Below, in pieces: positions 1-7,410 of a stretch of DNA of 64,000 nucleotides. Where the stretch lies: positions 101,206-165,205 of the forward strand of contig NZ_AZXF01000015.1 of the NCBI RefSeq assembly GCF_000515115.1, read 5' to 3'. The notes under the pieces are model-generated. The model was given only the letters and a program-made list of their open reading frames with translations. It had not been told where the DNA came from and made no database searches. The translations under genes and the position numbers were made by a program. The DNA comes from Nocardiopsis sp. CNT312. Its GTDB lineage: Bacteria; Actinomycetota; Actinomycetes; Streptosporangiales; Streptosporangiaceae. Numbering within the stretch: position 1 is the stretch's first letter; the number at the start of each line of letters is the position of its first letter.

Positions 1-1
1 A

Positions 2-814
2 CCCCCGCCCGGTGCGCCCGCCCCGCGCGGCCGCACCCGCTCCGGCCTGGGCCGTGCCCTCCTCGGAGCCGCGGGCATCGCCGCCTTCCTCACGCTGTGG
101 GAGGCCGTGCCGCGCCTGGGCCTGGTCTCCGACCGCTACCTGCCGCCCGCCACCGAGGTCCTGGGCGTCCTCGCCCAGCGCGCCACCACACCCGGCTTCT
201 GGGCCGCCGTCGGCGACACCCTCCACGGGTGGGCCCTGGGCCTGGCCATCGCCTTCGCCGCCGCCGTGGTCCTGGGCTTCACCCTGGGCGCCCTGCCCCG
301 CGTGCGCGCCTTCACCACCTCCACGGTCGACTTCCTGCGCCCCATCCCCTCGGTGGCCCTGATCCCGCTGGCCGTCCTGCTCTACGGCACCGACATCCGC
401 TCCACGCTGCTCCTGGTCGTCTACGCCTGCTTCTGGCTCATCTACATCCAGGTGCTCTACGGCGTCGCCGACGTCGACCCCGTCGCCGAACAGACCGCCC
501 GCTCCTACGGGCTGGGCCGCCTGGCCCGCATCAGGTACGTCGTGTGGCCCACGACCCTGCCCTACCTCATGACCGGCCTGCGCCTGGCCGCGGCCGTCGC
601 CCTCATCCTGTCCATCACCGCCCAGCTCATCATCGGCACTCCCGGCATCGGCCAGGAGATCGCCATCGCCCAGTCCAGCAACGCCGTCGCCTACGTCTAC
701 GCCCTCATCGTCGCCACCGGCATCCTGGGCGTGCTCATCAACATGGGCGTGCGCGTCCTGGAGCGGCGCGTCCTGCGCTGGCACACGTCCGTCCGCGGGG
801 AGGCCACCGCATGA
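2..814 (+). CDS. ABC transporter permease (SsuC/TauC type), 5' end outside window
   Basis: Inner-membrane permease of an ABC importer. The open frame runs in from the left edge, so the start is missing; 270 residues are visible. A first hydrophobic segment lies at residues 17-30, followed by the BPD_transp_1 core with about five more helices and the cytoplasmic coupling loop (EQTARSYGLGRLAR), which contacts the ATPase. This family takes up sulfonates, taurine, nitrate, thiamine precursors or riboflavin, and the substrate cannot be told because no binding protein is in view. It overlaps the next permease by 4 bp (ATGA), so the two are translationally coupled. Confidence 0.9.
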   Translation, partial: PPPGAPAPRGRTRSGLGRALLGAAGIAAFLTLWEAVPRLGLVSDRYLPPATEVLGVLAQRATTPGFWAAVGDTLHGWALGLAIAFAAAVVLGFTLGALPRVRAFTTSTVDFLRPIPSVALIPLAVLLYGTDIRSTLLLVVYACFWLIYIQVLYGVADVDPVAEQTARSYGLGRLARIRYVVWPTTLPYLMTGLRLAAAVALILSITAQLIIGTPGIGQEIAIAQSSNAVAYVYALIVATGILGVLINMGVRVLERRVLRWHTSVRGEATA

Positions 815-1671
815 GCCAGCCCACCCACACCACCGAGCGCCCCGCCGTCCAGGCACCGGCCCACCCGCCCAAGCCACGGCGTCCCATGCCGCTCGCGGCC
901 CGGATCCTGCTGCGCACCGCCCACGTCCTGCTGCTGCCCGCGGTCCTCATCGGCCTCTACGCCTACTCCACCGCCACCTCCGGCAGCTACTACACGCCCA
1001 CGCCCGGCCTCATCGCCGACGCCTTCGCCGAACTCTGGTTCTCCGAACGCCTGCTCGTCGACGTCATCCCCAGCCTCATCCGCCTGCTGACCGGCTTCAC
1101 CATCGCCGCCGTCACCGGCGTCTGCCTGGGCGTCGTCCTGGGCGTGTCCAAGGGCGTGCGCGCCACCCTCGAACCCGTCCTGGAGTTCCTGCGCGCCATC
1201 CCGCCACCTGTCCTGATCCCTCTGATGATCCTCCTCGTGGGCATCGACGACTCCATGAAGATCCTGGTCATCGTCTCCGGCTGCGTGTGGCCCGTCCTGC
1301 TCAACACCGTCGAGGGCGTGCGCGCCGTCGACCCCGTCCTGGCCGACACCGCCCGCTGCTACGGACTGCGCACCACCACCCGCCTGCGCGTGCTCGTCCT
1401 GCGCTCGGCCAGCCCCCAGATCATGGCCGGCCTGCGCCTGGCCCTGGCCCTGGCCATCATCCTCATGGTCATCAGCGAGATGTTCGCCAGCTCCAGCGGC
1501 CTGGGCTTCGCCATCGTCCAGTTCCAGCGCACCTTCGCCATCCCCGAGATGTGGGCCGGCATGGTCCTGCTCGGACTCGTCGGCTTCGCCCTGACCGCCG
1601 TCTTCGGACTCGTCGAGGGACGCGTCCTTCGCTGGTACCGCGGCCTGCGCGCCGCCAACCGCGGAGAGTAA
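811..1671 (+). CDS. ABC transporter permease, second subunit
   Basis: 286-residue permease paralogous to the preceding one; the pair probably forms a heterodimeric channel. A Pro-rich cytoplasmic N-terminus of about 30 residues precedes six predicted helices and the EAA-like loop (ADTARCYGLRTTTRLR). The ATG lies inside the upstream stop region. Importers with two different SsuC-type permeases and one ATPase are known for thiamine-precursor and riboflavin-type systems as well as sulfonates, so the substrate stays open. The ATPase follows 28 bp downstream in the same operon. Confidence 0.92.
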   Translation: MSQPTHTTERPAVQAPAHPPKPRRPMPLAARILLRTAHVLLLPAVLIGLYAYSTATSGSYYTPTPGLIADAFAELWFSERLLVDVIPSLIRLLTGFTIAAVTGVCLGVVLGVSKGVRATLEPVLEFLRAIPPPVLIPLMILLVGIDDSMKILVIVSGCVWPVLLNTVEGVRAVDPVLADTARCYGLRTTTRLRVLVLRSASPQIMAGLRLALALAIILMVISEMFASSSGLGFAIVQFQRTFAIPEMWAGMVLLGLVGFALTAVFGLVEGRVLRWYRGLRAANRGE

Positions 1672-1699
1672 GCCAACCACCAAGGAGAACACGACCACC

Positions 1700-2488
1700 A
1701 TGCTCAAGGTCACCGCACTTCAGAAGATCTACAACGGGGGAGCCAGCGCCGTCGAGGCCGTCCGCGACCTCACCTTCGAACTCGCCGAAGGCGAACTCGT
1801 CTGCCTCGTCGGCCCCTCCGGCTGCGGCAAGACCACCCTGCTCAAGTGCATCGCCGGACTCATGCCGCCCACCAGCGGCACCGTCGAACTCGCCGGCGAC
1901 AGCGTCACCGCACCACCGCCCGACATGGCCGTCGTCTTCCAGGAGTACGGCCGCAGCCTCTTCGCCTGGATGAGCGTGCGCGCCAACGTCGAACTGCCGC
2001 TCAAGGAGAAGAAGCTCCCCAAGGAGCGCCGCCGGGAACTCGTCGCCCAGTCCCTGGAGGCGGTCGGACTCACCGCGTTCGCCGACTCCTACCCCTGGCA
2101 GCTCTCCGGCGGCATGCAGCAGCGCGTGGCCATCGCCCGCGCCGTCGCCTACGAGCCCAAAGTCCTGCTCATGGACGAGCCCTTCGCCGCCGTCGACGCC
2201 CAGACCCGCGCCGACCTCGAAGACCTCATCCGAAACATCTGGCAGCGCCTGGGCGTTACGGTCCTGTTCGTCACCCACGACATCGACGAGGCCGTCTACC
2301 TCGGCGAACGCGTCCTGGTCCTGTCCTCCTCGCCCACCGTGGTCCAGGACGACATCACCGTCGACCTGCCCGCCGAACGCGACCAGCTCACCACCCGCCA
2401 GGACGAGCGCTTCACCGAACTGCGCGCCCGCGTCTACGCCCAGATCCAGCAGGCCAAGAACAGCGCCGCCCCGGCCGCCGCCCACTAG
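1700..2488 (+). CDS. ABC transporter ATP-binding protein (SsuB/TauB type)
   Basis: 262-residue nucleotide-binding subunit that powers the two permeases upstream. Walker A is GPSGCGKTT near residue 40, the signature LSGGMQQR near residue 136, Walker B VLLMDEPFAAVD follows directly, and the switch His is in FVTHDIDEA. This is the usual SsuB/TauB/ThiZ architecture at normal length. The C-terminus is Ala/Pro-rich. It ends the recognisable operon; 20 bp further on is a well-formed SD followed by only a 28-codon frame. Confidence 0.93.
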   Translation: MLKVTALQKIYNGGASAVEAVRDLTFELAEGELVCLVGPSGCGKTTLLKCIAGLMPPTSGTVELAGDSVTAPPPDMAVVFQEYGRSLFAWMSVRANVELPLKEKKLPKERRRELVAQSLEAVGLTAFADSYPWQLSGGMQQRVAIARAVAYEPKVLLMDEPFAAVDAQTRADLEDLIRNIWQRLGVTVLFVTHDIDEAVYLGERVLVLSSSPTVVQDDITVDLPAERDQLTTRQDERFTELRARVYAQIQQAKNSAAPAAAH

Positions 2489-2508
2489 ACCAGAAGGAGA
2501 CACCCACC

Positions 2509-2595
2509 GTGACCCTGCTCGCCGACCGGTTCACCTCGGCCATGTTCACCGGGCCCCCACCCGCACAGATAGTTTACTATGAAGATACTTTCTAG
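2509..2595 (+). CDS. 28-codon small ORF after the ABC operon, possibly a gene remnant
   Basis: A GTG start at 2509 is preceded by a strong Shine-Dalgarno (AGAAGGAG, 2492-2499), as expected for a fourth gene of the ABC operon. The frame stops after 28 codons, and its TAG lies inside the palindrome of the next gene's promoter. The peptide (VTLLADRFTSAMF...) resembles a normal enzyme N-terminus but I do not recognise it. Either a fourth gene was cut off by a deletion that joined it to the dioxygenase promoter, or it is a genuine small protein. Confidence 0.4.
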   Translation: MTLLADRFTSAMFTGPPPAQIVYYEDTF

Positions 2596-2597
2596 TA
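2575..2597. promoter_or_regulatory. 23-bp MarR-type operator palindrome
   Basis: Dyad with the pattern TACTA-N2-AAG-N3-CTT-N2-TAGTA, 32 bp upstream of the dioxygenase start and markedly AT-rich against its surroundings. Size and symmetry fit a winged-helix MarR dimer, and MhqO-like dioxygenases are classically controlled by MarR-type quinone sensors such as MhqR. No MarR gene is in the window. That the site is an operator is seen from symmetry; the regulator is inferred. Confidence 0.6.
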
Positions 2598-2631
2598 TGA
2601 GTCCTTCCGGTCGTGACGGAGAGCAGGAACC

Positions 2632-3591
2632 ATGGACGTGCGCCCCTCGGGCCTCCACCACGTAACCGCCATCGCCGACGACCCCCGCGCCAACGCCGAC
2701 TTCTACCGCACCGTCCTGGGGCTGCGCCTGGTCAAGCGCACCGTCAACTTCGACCGGACCGACACCTACCACCTGTACTACGGCGACCGCGCCGGCAACC
2801 CCGGCACCGTCCTCACCTTCTTCTCCTGGCCCGGAGCCGCCCGCGGCCGCCGCGGCGCCGGACAGGCCACCACCACGACCCTCTCCGTCCCCGAGGGCTC
2901 CCTGGGCTGGTGGGCCGAGCACCTCGCCTCCCTGGGTGTGGCCGCCACCCGCCCCGCCGAACGCGGCGGGGAGGACGTCCTGTCCCTGCACGACCCCGAC
3001 GGACTGGCCATCGAACTCGCCGCCAGCCCCGACCACCACGACACCGACCCCTGGGACGGGGGAGCGGTCCCCGCCCAGCACGCCGTCCGCGGCATCCGCT
3101 CCGTCACCCTGACCGAGAACGACGCCGAGACCACCGCCGCCATGCTCGGCGACCGCCTCGGCTTCCGCCTGGAGAGCGAGACCGCCGACCGCCTGCGCCT
3201 GCGCACGGGACCCGCCACCGCCGGCACCGGCACCATCGTCGACATCCTGGCCGACCCCAGGGCCGAGAGGGGCACCGTCGCCGCCGGCACCGTCCACCAC
3301 GTCGCCTACCGCGCCCCCGACACCCCCGTCCAGGACGCCTGGCGCCGCACCCTGGAGGCCGACGGCGTGGACGTCACCGAGATCCGCGACCGCTCCTACT
3401 TCACCTCGATCTACTTCGACGAGCCCGGCGGCGCACTGCTGGAGATCGCCACCGACGGCCCCGGCTTCGACGTGGACGAGCCGCTCCTGGAACTGGGCCG
3501 GGCCCTGCGCCTGCCGCCGTGGATACGCCCCCGTCGCGAGGAGATCCTCCGGCACCTGCCTCCGCTCGACCTGGCCGACGAGCCGCGCTGA
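2632..3591 (+). CDS. VOC-family ring-cleaving dioxygenase (MhqO-like)
   Basis: 319-residue protein with two vicinal-oxygen-chelate modules, matching the hydroquinone/catechol extradiol dioxygenase family (MhqO/MhqA, often annotated as glyoxalase). Probable metal ligands are His9/10 (GLHHVT) and Glu128 (LAIEL) in module one, and His222/223 (VHHVAY) and Glu271 (LLEIATD) in module two. ATG follows a GGAGAGCAGG ribosome site. Family members detoxify quinones or hydroquinones with Fe2+. It sits alone behind a palindromic operator, which suggests substrate-induced expression. Confidence 0.85.
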   Translation: MDVRPSGLHHVTAIADDPRANADFYRTVLGLRLVKRTVNFDRTDTYHLYYGDRAGNPGTVLTFFSWPGAARGRRGAGQATTTTLSVPEGSLGWWAEHLASLGVAATRPAERGGEDVLSLHDPDGLAIELAASPDHHDTDPWDGGAVPAQHAVRGIRSVTLTENDAETTAAMLGDRLGFRLESETADRLRLRTGPATAGTGTIVDILADPRAERGTVAAGTVHHVAYRAPDTPVQDAWRRTLEADGVDVTEIRDRSYFTSIYFDEPGGALLEIATDGPGFDVDEPLLELGRALRLPPWIRPRREEILRHLPPLDLADEPR

Positions 3592-3624
3592 GCGACCCCC
3601 GCGAAAGCCGCACACCGCCTCATC

Positions 3625-3686
3625 TACACTCGAACACTATGCACCGACACCCCATCATCCCCCCTTTGCGGCCCGGCCAGGGCTGA
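3625..3686 (+). promoter_or_regulatory. Putative promoter and 15-codon leader ORF before the TauE/SafE gene
   Basis: A -10-like TACACT (3625-3630) lies just before an ATG at 3639 that opens a 15-residue frame (MHRHPIIPPLRPGQG) ending at 3686. The exporter's GTG follows 2 bp later at 3689. With a start site near 3637 the leader ORF would be translated from a leaderless transcript, and its termination could couple to the exporter. No SD is visible for the exporter itself, which fits coupling. No family of leader peptides is recognised. Confidence 0.35.
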
Positions 3687-3688
3687 CC

Positions 3689-4462
3689 GTGGACCTCGAC
3701 ATCCTCGGACTGCTCCTCCTCGTGGCCTTCGCCGCCGGGTGGGTCGACGCCGTTGTCGGCGGGGGAGGGCTCCTCCTGCTCCCCGCACTGCTCATCACCA
3801 ACCCCGCCACACCCCTGGCCACCCTCCTGGGCACCAACAAACTCGGCTCGGTCTTCGGCACCGCCTCCGCCGCCCTCGCCTACGCCCGCAAGGTCAAGAT
3901 CGACCGCGCCATCGTCGTGCCCACCGCACTCCTGGCCCTGCTCGGCTCCGCCCTGGGCGCCGCCCTGGCCACCGCCCTGACCGCCGACGTCCTCACACCC
4001 GTCATCATGGCCGTCCTCGCCGGAGTCGCCCTCCTGGTGACCCTGCGCCCCAGCATGGGCACCACGCCCCACCCCCACCTGCGCACCCCAGCCCGCGTCC
4101 TGGCCGCCATCACCCTGGCCGGAGCCGCCATCAGCTTCTACGACGGCCTCATCGGCCCCGGAACCGGCGTCTTCCTCATCATCGCCCTCACCGCCGTCCT
4201 GGGCATGGACTTCGTTTCCGCCTCCGCCTCAGCCAAGATCGTCAACGCCTGCACCAACCTCGGCGCCCTCACCGTCTTCGCCGTCGGCGGCCACATCGAC
4301 TGGTTCCTGGGGCTGGCTCTGGGCACCTGTACCGTCATCGGCGCCCAGGTCGGCGCCCGCATGGCCCTGGACCGCGGCGCCGGATTCGTCCGAGCCGTCC
4401 TGCTCGTGGTCGTCCTCGCCCTCCTCGCGCGCATGGGATGGGACGTCCTGGGTTCCGCGTGA
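3689..4462 (+). CDS. TauE/SafE (TSUP) family anion exporter
   Basis: 257-residue membrane protein with about eight hydrophobic segments. It has the TSUP hallmarks: an N-terminal GWVDAVVGGGGLLLLPALL stretch, the TNKLGS motif, and the repeated motif YDGLIGPGTGVF in the second half. The family moves sulfite, sulfoacetate or other organo-anions across the membrane. The adjacent ABC importer of sulfonate-like type makes a role in sulfur-compound traffic plausible, but that is inference. The start is GTG, possibly coupled to a 15-codon leader frame. Confidence 0.88.
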   Translation: MDLDILGLLLLVAFAAGWVDAVVGGGGLLLLPALLITNPATPLATLLGTNKLGSVFGTASAALAYARKVKIDRAIVVPTALLALLGSALGAALATALTADVLTPVIMAVLAGVALLVTLRPSMGTTPHPHLRTPARVLAAITLAGAAISFYDGLIGPGTGVFLIIALTAVLGMDFVSASASAKIVNACTNLGALTVFAVGGHIDWFLGLALGTCTVIGAQVGARMALDRGAGFVRAVLLVVVLALLARMGWDVLGSA

Positions 4463-4489
4463 GCCGCACTCCCGCGACGGCCGACCGGA

Positions 4490-5030
4490 AGCCCCCCACG
4501 CCTCCGACAGCTCCAACCGCAGCACCAACTCGATCTCCTTGGCCGAGTCCCGGCTGCGCGCGTCACACAACAGCAGCGGCACCGAATCCTCCACATCCAA
4601 CGCCACCCGCACGTCCTTGGCATGGTGCGTGCGTTGGCCGTCGAAGCGGTTCACCGCCACCACGAACGGCCCCCGCCGCCCCTCGAAGAAGTCGATCGCG
4701 TCGAAGGAGTCCGTCAGACGCCGCGTGTCCGCCAGCACCACCGCACCCAGCGCCCCCTCGGTCAACTCCTCCCACATGAAGGAGAACCGTCGCTGCCCCG
4801 GTGTCCCGAACAGGTACACCCCCCGTCGACTCGTCCAGCGTGATCCGGCCGAAGTCCAGGGCCACCGTCGTGGTGACCTTCTCGGTCAGCGCGGCTGACG
4901 CACGCAGGTCCCGGAAGTCGGTCAGCGGGAGGCTGGCGGCTATGGCCCACAGAACCAGCAGGGCCGTGCTGGGCACCGGGAGGAGTCCGATCATCCTCGC
5001 GCGCAGTGATCGGCGTTTCCAGTCGAGCAT
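4490..5030 (-). pseudogene. Decayed conservon: cvnA N-terminus fused to cvnD-type GTPase, frameshifted
   Basis: From ATG at 5030 the frame begins like a CvnA-type sensor kinase (MLDWKRRSLRARMIGLLPVP, then one membrane helix). After about 47 residues it jumps into the middle of a CvnD-type small GTPase (EKVTTTVALDFGRITLDE). A run of six C at 4819-4824 then carries one extra base: removing one G on the coding strand restores VYLFGTPGQRRF and the downstream GTPase sequence (VNRFDG, LLLCDARSRDS). So cvnA, cvnB, cvnC and the P-loop end of cvnD have been deleted. The 3' limit is approximate because the frame runs on antisense into the exporter gene. Confidence 0.8.
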
Positions 5031-5410
5031 GTTCCGCTTCCTGGGGGAGGGGGAGCGCGTGCGGGAGTGTCCGCGAGACGGGGGAACGCCCGAAGTATCA
5101 GAGAGTGAACCGTCCCACAGGTCGATGTGCAACATCAGAGGCAGTCCCACCAGGCAAAGAATCGCTATATGTGCAGTTCAGAGCAGGTCAGATCGTCTGT
5201 CACATATAAAAATCTACAATATAAAGGTGGCTGTTTCGTTCTACGAACACAACCAAAACAATCGCGCGGCTACGCCGCACCGAACACACAGAGGCCTTGT
5301 GGCAGCGTGAAATCGGTGCTGTGGAACGGTACGGTGCCCGAGGGCCCGCAACCGCAACCGTTCGGCCGCCGAGCACCACGCAATGACCCCATCGACCAGG
5401 GGAGAGGACC
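5031..5410. other. Gene-free stretch upstream of the pterin dehydratase
   Basis: No credible gene on either strand. It should contain the old conservon promoter and the dehydratase promoter. A locally AT-rich patch at 5195-5260 includes a short inverted repeat TTCGT-TCT-ACGAA (5235-5247). The low GC compared with its surroundings marks regulatory DNA or a scar of the conservon deletion. Confidence 0.5.
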
Positions 5411-5701
5411 ATGGAACTCACCGACGACCAGATCCGCGAAGGCCTGGACCGCCTCACCGACTGGGAACTCGCCCCCGGGACCCCCGCCATCCGCCGAACG
5501 GTACGCCTGCCCGACTTCCCCGCCGCCATCGCCCTGGTCGACCAGATCGCCCAGGCGGCAGAGCAGGCAGGCCACCACCCCGACATCGACATCCGCTACA
5601 ACACGCTGCACCTGTCCCTGTGCACCCACGCCGTCGGAGCCCTCACCGACAAGGACATGGCCCTGGCCGCGCGCATCGACGAACTCGTCCCCACCGCCTG
5701 A
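5411..5701 (+). CDS. 4a-hydroxytetrahydrobiopterin dehydratase (pterin carbinolamine dehydratase)
   Basis: 96-residue protein of normal family length, cytoplasmic. The signature HHPDIDIRYNTLHLSL carries the paired His and the Asp of the active site, followed by the conserved THAVGALTDKD. It dehydrates 4a-hydroxytetrahydropterins, or has a DCoH/PhhB-like role in molybdopterin-type metabolism in bacteria that lack aromatic hydroxylases. ATG follows the SD GGGGAGAGGA. The stop lies 1 bp from the stop of the convergent synthetase gene, so there is no room for a terminator. Confidence 0.9.
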   Translation: MELTDDQIREGLDRLTDWELAPGTPAIRRTVRLPDFPAAIALVDQIAQAAEQAGHHPDIDIRYNTLHLSLCTHAVGALTDKDMALAARIDELVPTA

Positions 5702-5702
5702 G

Positions 5703-7316
5703 TCACACCAACCGGGCCCGCCGCATCTTGCCCGAGGCCGATCGCGGCAGCTCAGCCACGAAATCCACCGCACTCGGTGCCGCATGGGTCGCGTAGCGCT
5801 CACCCACCCAAGCCTGTAGCTCCTCGGCCAGCCCGGCATGCTCCTCCCACCCCGGAGACAGCACCACCCGGGCACCCACCCCTTGCCCGGCCGAGTCGTC
5901 ACGGACCGCGTACACCCCGCACTCGGCCACCGCCGGATGCTCGTTCAGGACCGCCTCCACCTCCGCCGGGCCGATCCGGTACCCGTGCGAGCGGATCGCC
6001 CCGTCATCGCGCGTGGAGAAGTACAGCCACCCCTCGCGGTCCATGGTCCCGGTGTCACCCGTCAGGTAGTAGGTGCCCTCGGGCGTGAACCGTGCCTCCG
6101 CAGGCGCCGCCCCCTCCCAGTAGGAGCCGAACCAGGCCAGTGGACTGCGCTCCAGATCCACGGCCACCCGGCCGTAGGCCCCCGCGGGGGCCGGCTCGTC
6201 GGAGATCGCCTCCAGGACCCGCACCTCCCACCCTGGCAGGGCCGGACCGATCGCGCCGACCGCGTCCCCGCGCCCGACCACCCCCGCCTCTCCGTTGGGG
6301 ATCCCCACACACCAGCCCAGCTCGGTCTGCCCGTAGTGGTCGCGCACGGGGACGCCGAACACGTCGGAGACCCAGTCCACCACGTCGGCGGCCAGAGGCT
6401 CCCCGGCACTGGTCAGACGCTGGACCACCACCTCCGGCGGCAGCGTCTTCGTGGCCGCCCGCAGCGTCCGGTAGGTGGTCGGGTCAGTGGCCAGGTTGGT
6501 GACCTGGTACAGGCCCAGAACGTCCAGGGTCAGCTCCGGATCAAAGAACCCCGCACGCAGCGCGAGGGAGCCGTGCCCGGCCAGCAGCGGTGAGATGACA
6601 CCGTGGTAGAGGCCGTAGGCGGTACCGGGGTCGGCCGTGTTCCAGTACACGTCCTCGTCGTCCACACCCAGCCCGTAGTGGTGGTAGGCGTGCATCGAGG
6701 CCAGGGCCCGCACCGGGACCGGCACCCCGCGGGGGGCTCCCAGGGGTCCGGAGACGAACAGCAGGGCCATCGTGCCCGCGCCCCCGACGGCCGCCTCCCC
6801 GACGGGCCCGGTGGCACCGCGCGACAGCGAGTCCAGGGTGTGGTCGCCCTCCCGGAGCGGAGCGTCACCGACGGTGGCGATACTCCAGTCCGCGGCGGCT
6901 CCGCCGGGCGGGTCGAGTTTGCCCCGGTAGGGGGCGTCGCACACCACCAGGCGGGCCTGTGACTGAGTGAGGCGCTGGGCGATGGCCGAGGGCGCGAAGG
7001 AGGGCAGGAGGGGGACCAGGACGGCGCCCAGGCGCCAGGCAGCGACGGCGGTGACGGTGAGGTCGATGCCTTTGGGGATGAGGGTGGCGATCCGGTCGCC
7101 CGCGGCCAGGCCGAGGTCGGCGAACCCGGCGGCCAGGGCGCGGGAGCGCTCGGCGAGCTCGCCGAAGGTGAGGACGGTGGCCTCGAGGGTGGGCCCGATC
7201 TCGGTGACGGCCACGGCGTCGGGGGCGTGGCGGTCGCACAGCAGGTGGGCCACGGCTGTGGCGGGGGTGTCGTAGGTGGCGAGCCAGTCCTGTATGCGGT
7301 GCGCCGGGTCGGGCAT
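5703..7316 (-). CDS. AMP-forming acyl-CoA synthetase-like protein
   Basis: 537-residue ANL-superfamily adenylating enzyme. The A5-type motif is DHYGQTELG, A7 is YYLTGDTGTMDREG, A8 RSHGYRIGPAEVE, and the C-terminal catalytic Lys is in RSASGKMRR. The P-loop-like A3 segment reads SGPLGAPRG instead of the usual (T/S)SGTTGxPKG, so the Lys is replaced by Arg. Acetyl-, benzoate- or medium-chain acyl-CoA ligases are the nearest functional types; the substrate is unknown. The divergent gene upstream starts 94 bp away. Confidence 0.82.
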   Translation of the reverse strand: MPDPAHRIQDWLATYDTPATAVAHLLCDRHAPDAVAVTEIGPTLEATVLTFGELAERSRALAAGFADLGLAAGDRIATLIPKGIDLTVTAVAAWRLGAVLVPLLPSFAPSAIAQRLTQSQARLVVCDAPYRGKLDPPGGAAADWSIATVGDAPLREGDHTLDSLSRGATGPVGEAAVGGAGTMALLFVSGPLGAPRGVPVPVRALASMHAYHHYGLGVDDEDVYWNTADPGTAYGLYHGVISPLLAGHGSLALRAGFFDPELTLDVLGLYQVTNLATDPTTYRTLRAATKTLPPEVVVQRLTSAGEPLAADVVDWVSDVFGVPVRDHYGQTELGWCVGIPNGEAGVVGRGDAVGAIGPALPGWEVRVLEAISDEPAPAGAYGRVAVDLERSPLAWFGSYWEGAAPAEARFTPEGTYYLTGDTGTMDREGWLYFSTRDDGAIRSHGYRIGPAEVEAVLNEHPAVAECGVYAVRDDSAGQGVGARVVLSPGWEEHAGLAEELQAWVGERYATHAAPSAVDFVAELPRSASGKMRRARLV

Positions 7317-7410
7317 CGGTGGTCGTCCTCGGTCGTTTTGCTGTGTTGGCGGTGTACGTCAACACTATGCCCAGATGTGAGGTCGGCCTCACTGGTCGGG
7401 GAGGCGCGCG

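Noticed and set aside
5235..5247. TTCGT-TCT-ACGAA as an operator for the pterin dehydratase
   Set aside because: Arms of only 5 bp and 164 bp from the start codon; too weak to call.
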